NCBI GenBank assembly: GCA_027016475.1
Contig: JALUTL010000345.1
Span: forward strand, 1-20,708
Length of the DNA: 20,708 bases
From: Candidatus Heimdallarchaeota archaeon
GTDB lineage: Archaea; Asgardarchaeota; Heimdallarchaeia; Heimdallarchaeales; Kariarchaeaceae
Direction of reading: 5' to 3'
Part shown: piece by piece, positions 1-7,114 of the stretch
Layout: each line of letters opens with the position of its first letter
How positions within the stretch are numbered: the first letter of the stretch is position 1
Notes under the pieces: model-generated
The model's database searches: none
What the model was told of the DNA's origin: nothing
Seen by the model: only the letters and a program-made list of their open reading frames with translations
Program-made: the position numbers and the translations under genes

Positions 1-155
1 ATTGGCGCCATTTTTTTTCGAAATAATAGTTCGAACTTCAAACCAAAAAATGAAACTCAAAATTGATTTCGGAAAAATTTTGTTGTTTCATTAAGAAATT
101 CGCTTTGCAAATAATTTCCAATAAGATTAATATATTCCAAATGTAAGGCTATGTT
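1..155. other. Intergenic leader with T-run and paired TTCGAA sites
   Basis: No gene is seen here. The stretch holds the 8-bp palindrome TGGCGCCA (3-10) followed directly by a T8 run (11-18), which could be the terminator of a gene to the left. Two TTCGAA hexamers lie at 17-22 and 30-35, centre to centre 13 bp. The promoter of the wHTH gene lies at the right end. Confidence 0.4.
127..135 (+). promoter_or_regulatory. TATA-like box for the wHTH gene
   Basis: The run TTAATATAT is centred about 25 nt before the ATG at 156. This is the archaeal TATA-to-start-site distance, so transcription would begin at or next to the start codon (leaderless mRNA). Inferred from spacing and composition only. Confidence 0.5.
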
Positions 156-437
156 ATGTATCCACAAAACGATCAGAAACTCCCTACAAACGCAATAATC
201 ATGCTCCGGTTCCTCCACGACCATGGCAGGAAGACTCAGAAAGAAATCATCAATACTTTGAACCTTCCCATCAGGTCTGTTAGGTATTGCATTCGACGAC
301 TCATGGAAAGAGGTTTAATTGTCAAGTATCCAAACCTGAAGGACATGCGATCTGTGTTCTATCAATTGGCTGCTGACAAGCTCCATGAAGTTGAAACAAT
401 CCTTGAGACCGAAGCAGAAATTTTCGAATCCGCATAA
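156..437 (+). CDS. Winged-helix transcriptional regulator (MarR/ArsR-like)
   Basis: This 93-aa protein fits a DNA-binding winged helix. Residues about 12-22 form a first helix. The turn TQKEI at 27-31 starts the HTH, and the recognition helix is about 38-51 (RSVRYCIRRL). The wing is about 54-71. A charged helix at 75-91 could be a dimerisation helix. It has no obvious ligand or metal site, so the signal it senses is unknown. It is the first gene of a likely two-gene transcript with the phosphatidyltransferase 34 bp downstream. It is the only regulator near the glycosyltransferase/PTPS operon, so it may control that neighbourhood (inference). A TATA-like box 25 nt upstream supports the ATG at 156; the preceding 155 bases hold no gene. 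Confidence 0.8.
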   Translation: MYPQNDQKLPTNAIIMLRFLHDHGRKTQKEIINTLNLPIRSVRYCIRRLMERGLIVKYPNLKDMRSVFYQLAADKLHEVETILETEAEIFESA

Positions 438-471
438 ACAATCTAAACTCAAAGCCTCCGGCACGATACCA

Positions 472-1143
472 ATGGAAAACAAACTGTTTCTTTGGTCTAA
501 TGTCAATGCTGGAGTTATTCTTACTTTCTTTTTTTTGAGCCTTATTTTTCCAGTTTTGATGCCAGGAATGGCCATCGTCATGTTTTTGTCGACTTTGACG
601 CTTATATTCATGTCACGGGATAACTGGACCGATTCTGGTGTATTTGGCTATGCGAATGCAATAACTTTCCTTAAAGCTTTAATTAGTTATTTTTCTCTTT
701 TCTTTTTTGCAGTTGGCTTGATTGATAACATCATCGCGGCATTCTGCTATTTTTCCCTGGTTTTTTTGGACAAGCTCGATGGCATTGCAGCAAGAAGGTT
801 TGGCCACTCTTCTGTGTTCGGTGAACTGTTCGATAGTGAAGTGGATGCATTCAATACATTGGCAATGACTCTCACGTTATATATGGCAAATGCTTCATAT
901 TTTTGGTTCTTGGTAATTGGTCTACTTAGGTACTTCTATGTTCTTCTTATCTTTATCATCAACCCTGAAGTCAAAAAAGAAAAGAAATCCAATATAAATC
1001 GAATATTGTTCGTTCTTATGTCATTTTCATTTTCCGGTCTTCTCGCTTTTCAAAATGTCCCTGCCTTGGCTTGTGCTGTGACCTGCTCAGTGCTTATCGC
1101 ATGGTCATTCGTCAAAGACTTCGTTTGGGTGGTCTCTCAGTAA
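472..1143 (+). CDS. CDP-alcohol phosphatidyltransferase family membrane protein
   Basis: This is a 223-aa integral membrane enzyme. It carries the complete family signature D-x2-D-G-x2-A-R-x8-G-x3-D-x3-D: D100, D103, G104, A107, R108, G117, D121 and D125. In this family these residues bind the CDP-linked lipid and two metal ions, and transfer a phosphatidyl or archaetidyl group to an alcohol such as serine, glycerol phosphate or inositol phosphate. The acceptor cannot be read from sequence. Hydrophobic helices surround the motif (about 12-48, 60-98, 125-160, 178-220). The ATG at 472 is preferred; an in-frame ATG at 385 would overlap the regulator gene by 53 bp and add a polar tail. Its tail overlaps the convergent methyltransferase by 7 bp. 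Context suggests it builds the lipid part of a glycosylated product (inference). Confidence 0.85.
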   Translation: MENKLFLWSNVNAGVILTFFFLSLIFPVLMPGMAIVMFLSTLTLIFMSRDNWTDSGVFGYANAITFLKALISYFSLFFFAVGLIDNIIAAFCYFSLVFLDKLDGIAARRFGHSSVFGELFDSEVDAFNTLAMTLTLYMANASYFWFLVIGLLRYFYVLLIFIINPEVKKEKKSNINRILFVLMSFSFSGLLAFQNVPALACAVTCSVLIAWSFVKDFVWVVSQ

Positions 1144-2033
1144 GCCAAAAAATCACAATGATCCACTTCGAACATCAATGAATCGCTCTCAAGTATGCCC
1201 CTGATCTCTTCAATGTTTTCAAAATATCCAAAAAATATGTCAGAGAACTTTTTGTACATATCCTCCATTGCATTTCCAATGTATTTCAACAGGAACATGT
1301 AAGCACTAGGGTTGTCATTGGGATCCAATTTCCAAACGCTTCTTCCATCCTTAGAAATCAATTGAAGGTCATGGGCAATCTTCTTCAGCACTTCACAGCA
1401 CTTGTTCCCCAATCTCTCCTTGTGGTTGAGGATCATATGGGCATCATAAAGTGCTCCGATTGCAGAAAGCTTAGGATGATGAAATTTGGTTGAGTTGATA
1501 GTGGTGTTCCGATAGTTCAATGTTGCGTAAAATATGCTCTTGTGCTTTTTTGAATAGGTTAGCAGATAGTTCACCTGATTCCAAGTCAGAAGATCCATAA
1601 CCGCATTGGAAAATATTCCGTCACATTGCTTGATGGTTGGTAATACCTCCATGAAGTCATTGTTTCTGATTTCAATCTCGATTTTTCGTGAGGAATGCTC
1701 AATGTTCAAGCCTGGATATGCTGTGTTTGTTCTGGTTTGTGCATTGAATCCCAAGTTGGACAGGCGTTTCTGTATGTGTTCTAACGAATATTCCGCCAAT
1801 TTTGGATCAATTTCAATAAGAACCCATTTTTGGTGAATCTGCACGGATTCCAGAATTTTCGGAAAAAGGTATACAAAATTGTTGCCGATTCCTGATCCAA
1901 GATCAATGTAAACGTGTCTGTCTTTTTTCCTTTGTTCTAATAATGCCAACAATTCGCTAACCAATGTTGGGGATCTCGCTTCATCCAATTGTTCACGGGC
2001 GATAAGCCATCTGATGTCGAAACTTTCCTTCAC
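1137..2033 (-). CDS. Class I SAM-dependent methyltransferase
   Basis: The 298-aa protein has a Rossmann methyltransferase core. Motif I is YIDLGSGIG (42-50). The acidic strand end VLIEID (71-76) binds the adenosine ribose in this fold. NNDFMEVLP (124-132) and the motif IV-like FSNAVMDLLTW (141-151) follow. A helical extension of about 120 residues after the core probably sets substrate choice; the substrate is unknown. The start is GTG at 2033, overlapping the glycosyltransferase stop by 4 bp (GTGA). A GGTGA site at 2040-2044, six bases before the start, supports it. It is the last gene of the operon 174-aa protein, PTPS-like, GT4, methyltransferase. The tight coupling suggests that its substrate is the glycosylated product of the preceding genes. 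Confidence 0.85.
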   Translation of the reverse strand: MKESFDIRWLIAREQLDEARSPTLVSELLALLEQRKKDRHVYIDLGSGIGNNFVYLFPKILESVQIHQKWVLIEIDPKLAEYSLEHIQKRLSNLGFNAQTRTNTAYPGLNIEHSSRKIEIEIRNNDFMEVLPTIKQCDGIFSNAVMDLLTWNQVNYLLTYSKKHKSIFYATLNYRNTTINSTKFHHPKLSAIGALYDAHMILNHKERLGNKCCEVLKKIAHDLQLISKDGRSVWKLDPNDNPSAYMFLLKYIGNAMEDMYKKFSDIFFGYFENIEEIRGILESDSLMFEVDHCDFLAY

Positions 2034-3055
2034 AATATGTCACCAGCCCTTCGTGATAAGTATTGAAGAAATGCTGTCATTTCCGCGTCCCACGATTGTC
2101 TTCTCTGCACTTCTTGTGCAGAAGAAATCTTCATTGCTCGTATTGCATCTACATCAGCTAGAAACAAGATCAATTGGCTCTCCAATTTTGTTTGGTTGTC
2201 AATGTCAACGTAATGGCATGTCTCTGAACCGAATTCATCCTTCAAAATTTTGTTATTTGGCACCACGATGCAAAGCCCAAATTCCATCGCTTCTTGAATT
2301 GCAATACCAAAGGTTTCAAAATTGGATAGAAGAATGAACATGTCTGATTCAGCGTATATTTCCTGCAATTTTTCATTGCTGACCAGTCCTTCAACTCTGA
2401 CTCTTTCCTCAAGCCCATATTGAGAAATGACAGTTCGTATTTTTTCGGCTTCGTCGGGGAAGCGAGTGAGGTCGCCCACTATTCGTAAATTCCAGGGAAT
2501 GTGATCGAGATTTTTCAATGCTTTAACAAGACGCAACTGACCCTTTCTTGCGCAAACAGCTCCGACAGTCAATATTTTGATGGAAGAAGACTCTTTCAAC
2601 ACAATTTGTCCTTTTGACTCAAACGATTTACCTGGCCTTAAAACGTAATAGTTTCTTGGATCAATACGGCCAAATTGCTCTATGCACCAATTTTTCATCC
2701 CAATTGACGGCACTACTACTATATCAAACTTTTTCAGAATATTTTCTTCCTCGTTAACTTCTTTTTTGCTAAAATTTTGCTGGGAAGCATTATCTTTTAT
2801 GAAAGATGGGAGATGATACAACAGGACTTTCAACCCCAAGAATCGTTCAAGTGCATCCATTACCGACGCGTTGGTGATGTACAATGAGTCAACGATGGCA
2901 ACCTGCCCATCAATGCTTGTGCCTTCTATTTCTTCCTCTGTCAACATGCTATAAGTATACTGTCCCCTTTCAAGAAATCCTATCAACTGCTGATTGAACA
3001 GATTGCCTCCGGAAACCATTTTTTTTGGATTCGGCACAACTATCGAAAACTTCAT
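2030..3055 (-). CDS. GT4-family (GT-B fold) glycosyltransferase
   Basis: This 341-aa protein has the GT-B two-domain layout. The N-terminal acceptor domain has a glycine loop (SGGNLF, 15-20). The C-terminal donor domain begins near LTVGAVCARKG (162-172), whose R170 and K171 fit the phosphate-binding positions of GT4 enzymes. The GT4 signature E-x7-E is E247 and E255 in FETFGIAIQE, followed by AMEFG. Such enzymes retain donor stereochemistry and use nucleotide sugars; donor and acceptor are not identifiable here. No signal peptide or membrane helix is seen, so it is cytosolic or peripheral. The gene starts 19 bp after the PTPS-like gene and overlaps the methyltransferase start by 4 bp, so the four genes are almost certainly co-transcribed. 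Confidence 0.88.
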   Translation of the reverse strand: MKFSIVVPNPKKMVSGGNLFNQQLIGFLERGQYTYSMLTEEEIEGTSIDGQVAIVDSLYITNASVMDALERFLGLKVLLYHLPSFIKDNASQQNFSKKEVNEEENILKKFDIVVVPSIGMKNWCIEQFGRIDPRNYYVLRPGKSFESKGQIVLKESSSIKILTVGAVCARKGQLRLVKALKNLDHIPWNLRIVGDLTRFPDEAEKIRTVISQYGLEERVRVEGLVSNEKLQEIYAESDMFILLSNFETFGIAIQEAMEFGLCIVVPNNKILKDEFGSETCHYVDIDNQTKLESQLILFLADVDAIRAMKISSAQEVQRRQSWDAEMTAFLQYLSRRAGDIL

Positions 3056-3074
3056 TCTGTGCCCCTCGTCATCT

Positions 3075-3494
3075 TTACGACAAAGATCCTTGAAACGAGG
3101 CTGAAAGGAGTTGATTTTCCTTTAGAGTGATTTTGATTGATTTGATCCATGGGTTGATCCTACGTATTTCGTCTCCATATTGCTCCTGCAAACGAGAATA
3201 AATGTACTCTGCCAGAAATTCAGTAGTAGTGAGCTTGCCTGCAAATTGATCCATCTCATCAAGGTTGTTGTAATTCAATTCATTCAATATATCCTGGATC
3301 ATTTTCGTACAGAGATCCATATCCAGCACTACATTATGTTCATTCAACTGAGCGGAGAAGAATTCTGCCTCAAGTTCATATGTTGCCCCGTGAACCTTCT
3401 GTGCTTTGCCGAATATCGGATCATTCAAGGAATGGGCAATCGAAAAGAAAGAGGTGATTTTTACAGAATATTCTTTCACACTACCATTCCCCAT
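3075..3494 (-). CDS. Divergent 6-pyruvoyltetrahydropterin synthase / QueD-like protein
   Basis: This 139-aa protein aligns with the T-fold PTPS/QueD family. FFSIAHSL (16-23) carries the first zinc histidine, H21. KVHGATYELEAEF (33-45) matches the usual HGHNY strand. VLDMDL (56-61), TTTEFLAEYI (89-98) and the C-terminal glutamate E126, which fits the pterin-anchoring position, are also present. It departs from active enzymes at key sites. The second His of HGH is A37, so one zinc ligand is missing. The usual LDH of the catalytic Asp-His pair reads LNY (73-75). A canonical PTPS, or a 6-carboxytetrahydropterin synthase role in queuosine/archaeosine synthesis, is therefore doubtful. It may act on a different substrate or only bind one. 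Its ATG overlaps the upstream stop (TAATG), indicating translational coupling in the operon. Confidence 0.82.
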   Translation of the reverse strand: MGNGSVKEYSVKITSFFSIAHSLNDPIFGKAQKVHGATYELEAEFFSAQLNEHNVVLDMDLCTKMIQDILNELNYNNLDEMDQFAGKLTTTEFLAEYIYSRLQEQYGDEIRRINPWIKSIKITLKENQLLSASFQGSLS

Positions 3495-4018
3495 TATACT
3501 TGTTGTCTTTCCAAAAATATTGGAATTTTGACATGATAGTCTCTTGGCAGTTCGACTGGTCTAGGATGATGAAGCTCATCAGTTGGAGTGACATTGCCTT
3601 TGGATTCATAGAGTGGAAATGACTCTACCGGAATTGGATTTTCCAATTCATGTATGAATGAAATAAATACTGCATATGATCTTCTTGCATCCTTCAGGTC
3701 AAACCAAGCTTCTCTGTAAATTTCAGGCACCAACGGCTGATATATGTTCTCAGAAATGATTTTGTCTCTTCTTTCGATTCCTTTGCACTCGAAAAAGTGG
3801 GTTGCGTGTCTTGTTTCCATATCAACAAGAAAACCTCCTTTTGGAAGGTACTTGAAATCCTTTATTTCCACGCCATAAGCTTGGGCATAATAATTGAATA
3901 TGACTGCCGGTCTGGGAAGTGACAGATGCGCGATCAATTGGGAAACAGTGATTTGTCTGGCATTGATCCTATACTCTTCAGGAATCTGAATCCTCAAAAG
4001 AATGAATGGTGATTCCAC
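3494..4018 (-). CDS. Conserved-looking hypothetical protein, first gene of the PTPS/GT4 operon
   Basis: I do not recognise this 174-aa protein. It is soluble-looking, with no signal peptide or membrane helix, mixed alpha/beta, and rich in Pro and aromatic residues. Noticeable stretches are YLPKGGFLVDMETRHATHFF (57-76), containing several His/Asp/Glu residues, and the proline-rich tail around PRPVELPRD (151-159). The start is GTG at 4018, because a strong TATA-like box lies about 27 nt upstream and would give a leaderless mRNA. Its stop overlaps the PTPS-like start by one base. Position at the head of the operon suggests a dedicated pathway role, but no enzyme class can be given. Confidence 0.72.
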   Translation of the reverse strand: MESPFILLRIQIPEEYRINARQITVSQLIAHLSLPRPAVIFNYYAQAYGVEIKDFKYLPKGGFLVDMETRHATHFFECKGIERRDKIISENIYQPLVPEIYREAWFDLKDARRSYAVFISFIHELENPIPVESFPLYESKGNVTPTDELHHPRPVELPRDYHVKIPIFLERQQV

Positions 4019-4037
4019 ACTTGTTTAATACAGAATA

Positions 4038-4050
4038 CTATTTTTATAGT
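4038..4050 (-). promoter_or_regulatory. TATA box of the 174aa-PTPS-GT4-MTase operon
   Basis: On the minus strand this reads ACTATAAAAATAG, the clearest archaeal TATA box in the window. Its centre is about 27 nt from the GTG at 4018, so transcription should begin at or next to the start codon. It separates this operon from the 148-aa gene upstream on the same strand. Confidence 0.65.
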
Positions 4051-4073
4051 GTCCCAAAAGTGCTATTGACTTA

Positions 4074-4520
4074 TCATTCCAAATGGGGAATCACTAGTAT
4101 TGAATCCGAAAACAAGGGCAATACATCTGCAAGTTCAAAAAAATCAGTGGATTCAATTTTTACGGACATTTTGTTCCGGCCTTCAGCGACAATAAAGTAT
4201 GCCGGCCAATTTTTTTTTGTCATCAAGAGGATCAATCTTAGCTGTGGCTTTTGGAATTTAAGGTTAGCAAAATTGACCATGAACACATTAAAATCGAGAT
4301 ATTTCTGGAATTTGATAGTCCCGTTCTCATTGACCAAGACATATCTCCTTGGCCAGAGTATCATAAGCTGTATAAATTTTCCCAATCCATAGAACCATAT
4401 AATTGAGGGGGTCGATCCCAAAGCAATTGCAGTCACGACCAGATAAAGCTCTACAATACTAAAAGGAACAAAAAAGCGATCTTTTTTCAACGAGTTATGG
4501 CCTGCAATTGTAAGTTTCAA
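4074..4520 (-). CDS. Small membrane protein with two helices and a soluble C-terminal domain
   Basis: The 148-aa product has two hydrophobic segments (about 17-34 and 38-56), a positively charged edge WPRRY (56-60), and a roughly 90-residue beta-rich soluble tail. That layout resembles small bacterial PH-like membrane proteins, but I see no motif that proves it. No ATG exists near the N-terminus; the TTG at 4520 is the only suitable start, with an AAGGCG site about 8 nt upstream. It lies 11 bp after the peroxiredoxin gene and is probably co-transcribed with it. Function unknown. Confidence 0.6.
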   Translation of the reverse strand: MKLTIAGHNSLKKDRFFVPFSIVELYLVVTAIALGSTPSIIWFYGLGKFIQLMILWPRRYVLVNENGTIKFQKYLDFNVFMVNFANLKFQKPQLRLILLMTKKNWPAYFIVAEGRNKMSVKIESTDFFELADVLPLFSDSILVIPHLE

Positions 4521-4531
4521 CTTGAATCGCC

Positions 4532-5002
4532 TTAAGCCTGAAGCTTAGACTTTAGCTCATCGAAAGGAGGATAGTTCCCGGGAGCGTCTGCAACCCATTT
4601 GAAAACAATCTTCCCATCTTTTATGCCGAAGAGGGATCGCTTGGCAACTCCTTTGAATCCAACAAAATTGTTGTCCACAATGTCAAAGGCGTTAATCAAT
4701 TCCTTGTTGAAATCAGACAGAAGTGGATAATTCAAATTGTTTAGCTCCATGAATTTCTGCTGGGAAAAGGGAAGATCAACTGAAACACCGTAGAGTTTTG
4801 CATTCAATTGTGAGAATTCTTCAATGTCATCCCTCAACTGACAACTGGATTCCGTACAGACACCTGTGAATGCAGCAGGGAAAAAGTAAAGAACCGTGGT
4901 TCCCTCTTTGTAGGCATTGGCCAAATCAAACTCTCTGTCAGCACCTTCTGGTGCAGTTTTCCATAGTTTTGCTGTGGGGGCTTGGTCTCCTATTTCAACC
5001 AT
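4532..5002 (-). CDS. Thiol peroxiredoxin, PrxQ/BCP-type
   Basis: A 156-aa peroxiredoxin that reduces hydrogen peroxide and organic hydroperoxides using thiol donors. The active-site stretch FFPAAFTGVCT contains the peroxidatic Cys49. A second Cys54 follows at the C-x4-C spacing that marks PrxQ/BCP enzymes with a resolving cysteine in the same helix. The conserved arginine region AKRSLFGI lies at about 120-127. The start MVEIGD at 5002 matches the usual beginning of the family. A TTG 21 bp upstream is also open but adds residues not typical of the family, and a TATA-like run at 5021-5030 sits 25 nt before 5002. It is followed 11 bp later by the small membrane protein. No link to the neighbouring biosynthetic genes is proven. 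Confidence 0.9.
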   Translation of the reverse strand: MVEIGDQAPTAKLWKTAPEGADREFDLANAYKEGTTVLYFFPAAFTGVCTESSCQLRDDIEEFSQLNAKLYGVSVDLPFSQQKFMELNNLNYPLLSDFNKELINAFDIVDNNFVGFKGVAKRSLFGIKDGKIVFKWVADAPGNYPPFDELKSKLQA

Positions 5003-5020
5003 AGGTGAATGTACAGATGT

Positions 5021-5030
5021 CAAAATTTAA
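5021..5030 (-). promoter_or_regulatory. TATA-like box for the peroxiredoxin gene
   Basis: Minus-strand TTAAATTTTG is centred about 24 nt from the ATG at 5002, fitting a leaderless start. A second candidate, CTATAC, lies about 13 nt further upstream, so the assignment is uncertain. Confidence 0.35.
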
Positions 5031-5084
5031 CCTCTTGTATAGTTTCCGTGGAGTTAAATTTCATATTGAAGCTGAATCAAGAGA

Positions 5085-6050
5085 TCAATATCCTTTCGAT
5101 AAATCAACTACATCTGGAACCTCTTTATTGGAACTGATTAATGAGAGCTTTCTTCCAATATCCAAAGCGATGGCATTGAAAGAATCCTGATTTATCCATG
5201 CCCGATAGGGACTAATGATCAAATTTTGTATGTCAACAAAGGCTTCTGGGGGAACCCCTCCTTTCGTAATCCCAAAAGGATTGTTCAGCCATACGTCCAA
5301 TGCCGCAATCCTCAATTGTTGTTTTCTCAGCATGTCCATCAGCGCCATTTCGTCCAAAAGTTGAGGTCGGCCGATGTTGACAACTGCGGCATGTTGCGGC
5401 AATGCTTCCAACTTTTCTTTAGAAAATAATCCTTTTGTTTCTTGTGTAAGGGGAAGAGCTATTATCAAGGCATCCAAGTTATTTGCAACAGTCGTGAACT
5501 TATCCAATGTAAAATGATTGCTCTCGGTTGCATGCTTTCTGAAAATTATGCATTCCATTCCAAATGCGGAAGCAAAGGTGGCCAATTTTTGTCCAATTGC
5601 GCCGAATCCCGCTATTCCTAACGTTTTTCCCTGTAAATTCAGATTTCTGTCGTGGAAGTACCTTCTCTGTGGCCATGCCTTTGTATTTCGAACAATTCTG
5701 TCAAATTTGCTCACCTGCTTGAAACAGTCCATCAGCAGTGCAAATCCGTGCTCCGCAATGGCAGTCGCGTTTGCATGACAATTGACTACTTTGATTCCTT
5801 TCTGTTTGAACTGTTCAAAATCTAAGTGATCGACGCCAGCAGAAGGAAGCAGGAACCATTTTACCAAGTCTAGCAGCTGCCCTTCTGATGGTGGCTGGAA
5901 GCCAATAAACACCTCTGGACTTCGTATTTCCGAGAGACTGTCTGTTTTCTCTTTTCCTGTTATTTCGAGAATTTCCCAATCGTTTCCCGCTTCTTGTTGT
6001 ATTAAGTCAAGAGGAAGCCAAGACGCATTTACAAAGGCAGTTTTCGTCAT
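5085..6050 (-). CDS. D-2-hydroxyacid dehydrogenase family protein with altered catalytic residues
   Basis: The 321-aa protein has the family's two-lobed architecture. The substrate-domain strand LLPSAGVDHLD (68-78), the AEHGFALL helix (99-106), the NAD-binding GxGxxG at G148/G150/G153 (AGFGAIGQK) and NIGRPQLLDE (225-234) are all clear. R228, the substrate-binding arginine, is kept. The other two catalytic positions are not. The glutamate of the usual DVF-x-x-EP motif is N257 (LDVWLNNP), and the histidine of the usual SPH motif is Y282 (ISPYRAW). Normal hydride transfer coupled to His/Glu is thus unlikely; it may reduce an unusual substrate or act as a binding protein. It is divergent from the MDR gene, with 74 bp between the chosen starts. 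Confidence 0.85.
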   Translation of the reverse strand: MTKTAFVNASWLPLDLIQQEAGNDWEILEITGKEKTDSLSEIRSPEVFIGFQPPSEGQLLDLVKWFLLPSAGVDHLDFEQFKQKGIKVVNCHANATAIAEHGFALLMDCFKQVSKFDRIVRNTKAWPQRRYFHDRNLNLQGKTLGIAGFGAIGQKLATFASAFGMECIIFRKHATESNHFTLDKFTTVANNLDALIIALPLTQETKGLFSKEKLEALPQHAAVVNIGRPQLLDEMALMDMLRKQQLRIAALDVWLNNPFGITKGGVPPEAFVDIQNLIISPYRAWINQDSFNAIALDIGRKLSLISSNKEVPDVVDLSKGY

Positions 6051-6124
6051 TGAATGGGTTTTTGATCAATGCCTTTAATGGATTCGGGTTTTTCCAATTT
6101 TCAAAAAGAAACATTCTTGAAAAC

Positions 6125-7114
6125 ATGAGAAAAAAGACTACTGAAATGGTTACCGCCAAAGCCCTTTGGTTTACCACGGCCGGACATGCGAGAGTATCTG
6201 AAGAACATCTACTTGACAATGAAGGCAAATTGCTGATCAAATCCTTGGCTTCTTGCGTTAGCATTGGAACCGAAAGGAAAGTGCTCTTTGGGGAGGTTCC
6301 CGTTGAAATACAGGATCAAATGAAGCTCAAATATCAGTCAGGGACATTTCAATTTCCTATTAAGTATGGCTATTCCTTAGTCGGTCGTATCATACAGTCT
6401 CCAGTTGATGACCTTTTGGGACGACTTGTTCATGTATTGCATCCACACCAAGATTATGTGTATGTGGATCCAGATGATGTCTTTGTGCTTCCCGAAGATA
6501 TTGATCCAAAATTGGCTTCATTGTTGAGCAATCTTGAAACCGCCGTTACTGCAATTTGGGATGCGAAACCGCTGTTGGGCGAAAAGATATTGATTGTTGG
6601 CTTTGGTTTGCTTGGTTCACTTATTGCACGGATACTGACCGACAAAATGGGCTTTCAGGTCTCAATTCATGATATATCTAACCACAAGATATCTTTGGCA
6701 AAAAAACTTGGATTTTCCTGTACTACACCATCCCAACTGGAAGAAAAGTCGTTTCATCTTTCATTCAATTGCTCTGGATCGTATGACGGGCTTCAAATTG
6801 CAATTGATGCAACAACCTATGAAGGGAGAACAGTGGATTTGGGTTGGTATGGTGAAACCAAAGGAATCCTGTCTTTAGGTGGCACTTTTCATAGCGGAAG
6901 GAAGACATTGATATCTTCGCAGGTTTCTCATATCCCAAATCCAAAGCAATGGGACTTTAAAAGCCGGAAGAAGATTTGCCTTGAACTAGTGGAAGAATTG
7001 AATTTTTCGGATCACATCACCCGTATCGTCAACTTTGATTCCCTTCCTGAATTCTATAAATCTATTGACAAAGCAAGTTTGGTTGATTTGGGCGTTATTG
7101 TTGATTATTCCTGA
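6125..7114 (+). CDS. Zinc-less medium-chain dehydrogenase (MDR), BchC-like
   Basis: The 329-aa protein is an MDR-superfamily oxidoreductase. The nucleotide-binding GxGxxG is GFGLLG (159-164) in a Rossmann domain. The N-terminal catalytic domain contains ASCVSIGTER (42-51), KYGYSLVGRI (80-89) and LHPHQDYV (105-112). SxGTER followed by a YGY strand recalls BchC-type dehydrogenases. The GHE motif that supplies the catalytic-zinc His is absent, as is the four-Cys structural zinc lobe, so it probably works without zinc on a hydroxyl or carbonyl group. The start is uncertain: ATG at 6125 is chosen, with ATG at 6146 close to the first conserved residues as the alternative, and TTG at 6050 less likely. 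It overlaps the convergent 621-aa gene by 10 bp. Confidence 0.85.
   Translation: MRKKTTEMVTAKALWFTTAGHARVSEEHLLDNEGKLLIKSLASCVSIGTERKVLFGEVPVEIQDQMKLKYQSGTFQFPIKYGYSLVGRIIQSPVDDLLGRLVHVLHPHQDYVYVDPDDVFVLPEDIDPKLASLLSNLETAVTAIWDAKPLLGEKILIVGFGLLGSLIARILTDKMGFQVSIHDISNHKISLAKKLGFSCTTPSQLEEKSFHLSFNCSGSYDGLQIAIDATTYEGRTVDLGWYGETKGILSLGGTFHSGRKTLISSQVSHIPNPKQWDFKSRKKICLELVEELNFSDHITRIVNFDSLPEFYKSIDKASLVDLGVIVDYS

Noticed and set aside
385..471. N-terminal extension of the CDP-alcohol phosphatidyltransferase
   Set aside because: It would overlap the regulator gene by 53 bp and adds a basic polar tail before the first membrane helix; the ATG at 472 gives a normal start.
3075..3494. Role in queuosine or archaeosine synthesis (QueD)
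   Set aside because: No queC, queE or folE-like gene is nearby, and the zinc and catalytic residues needed by QueD are not conserved.
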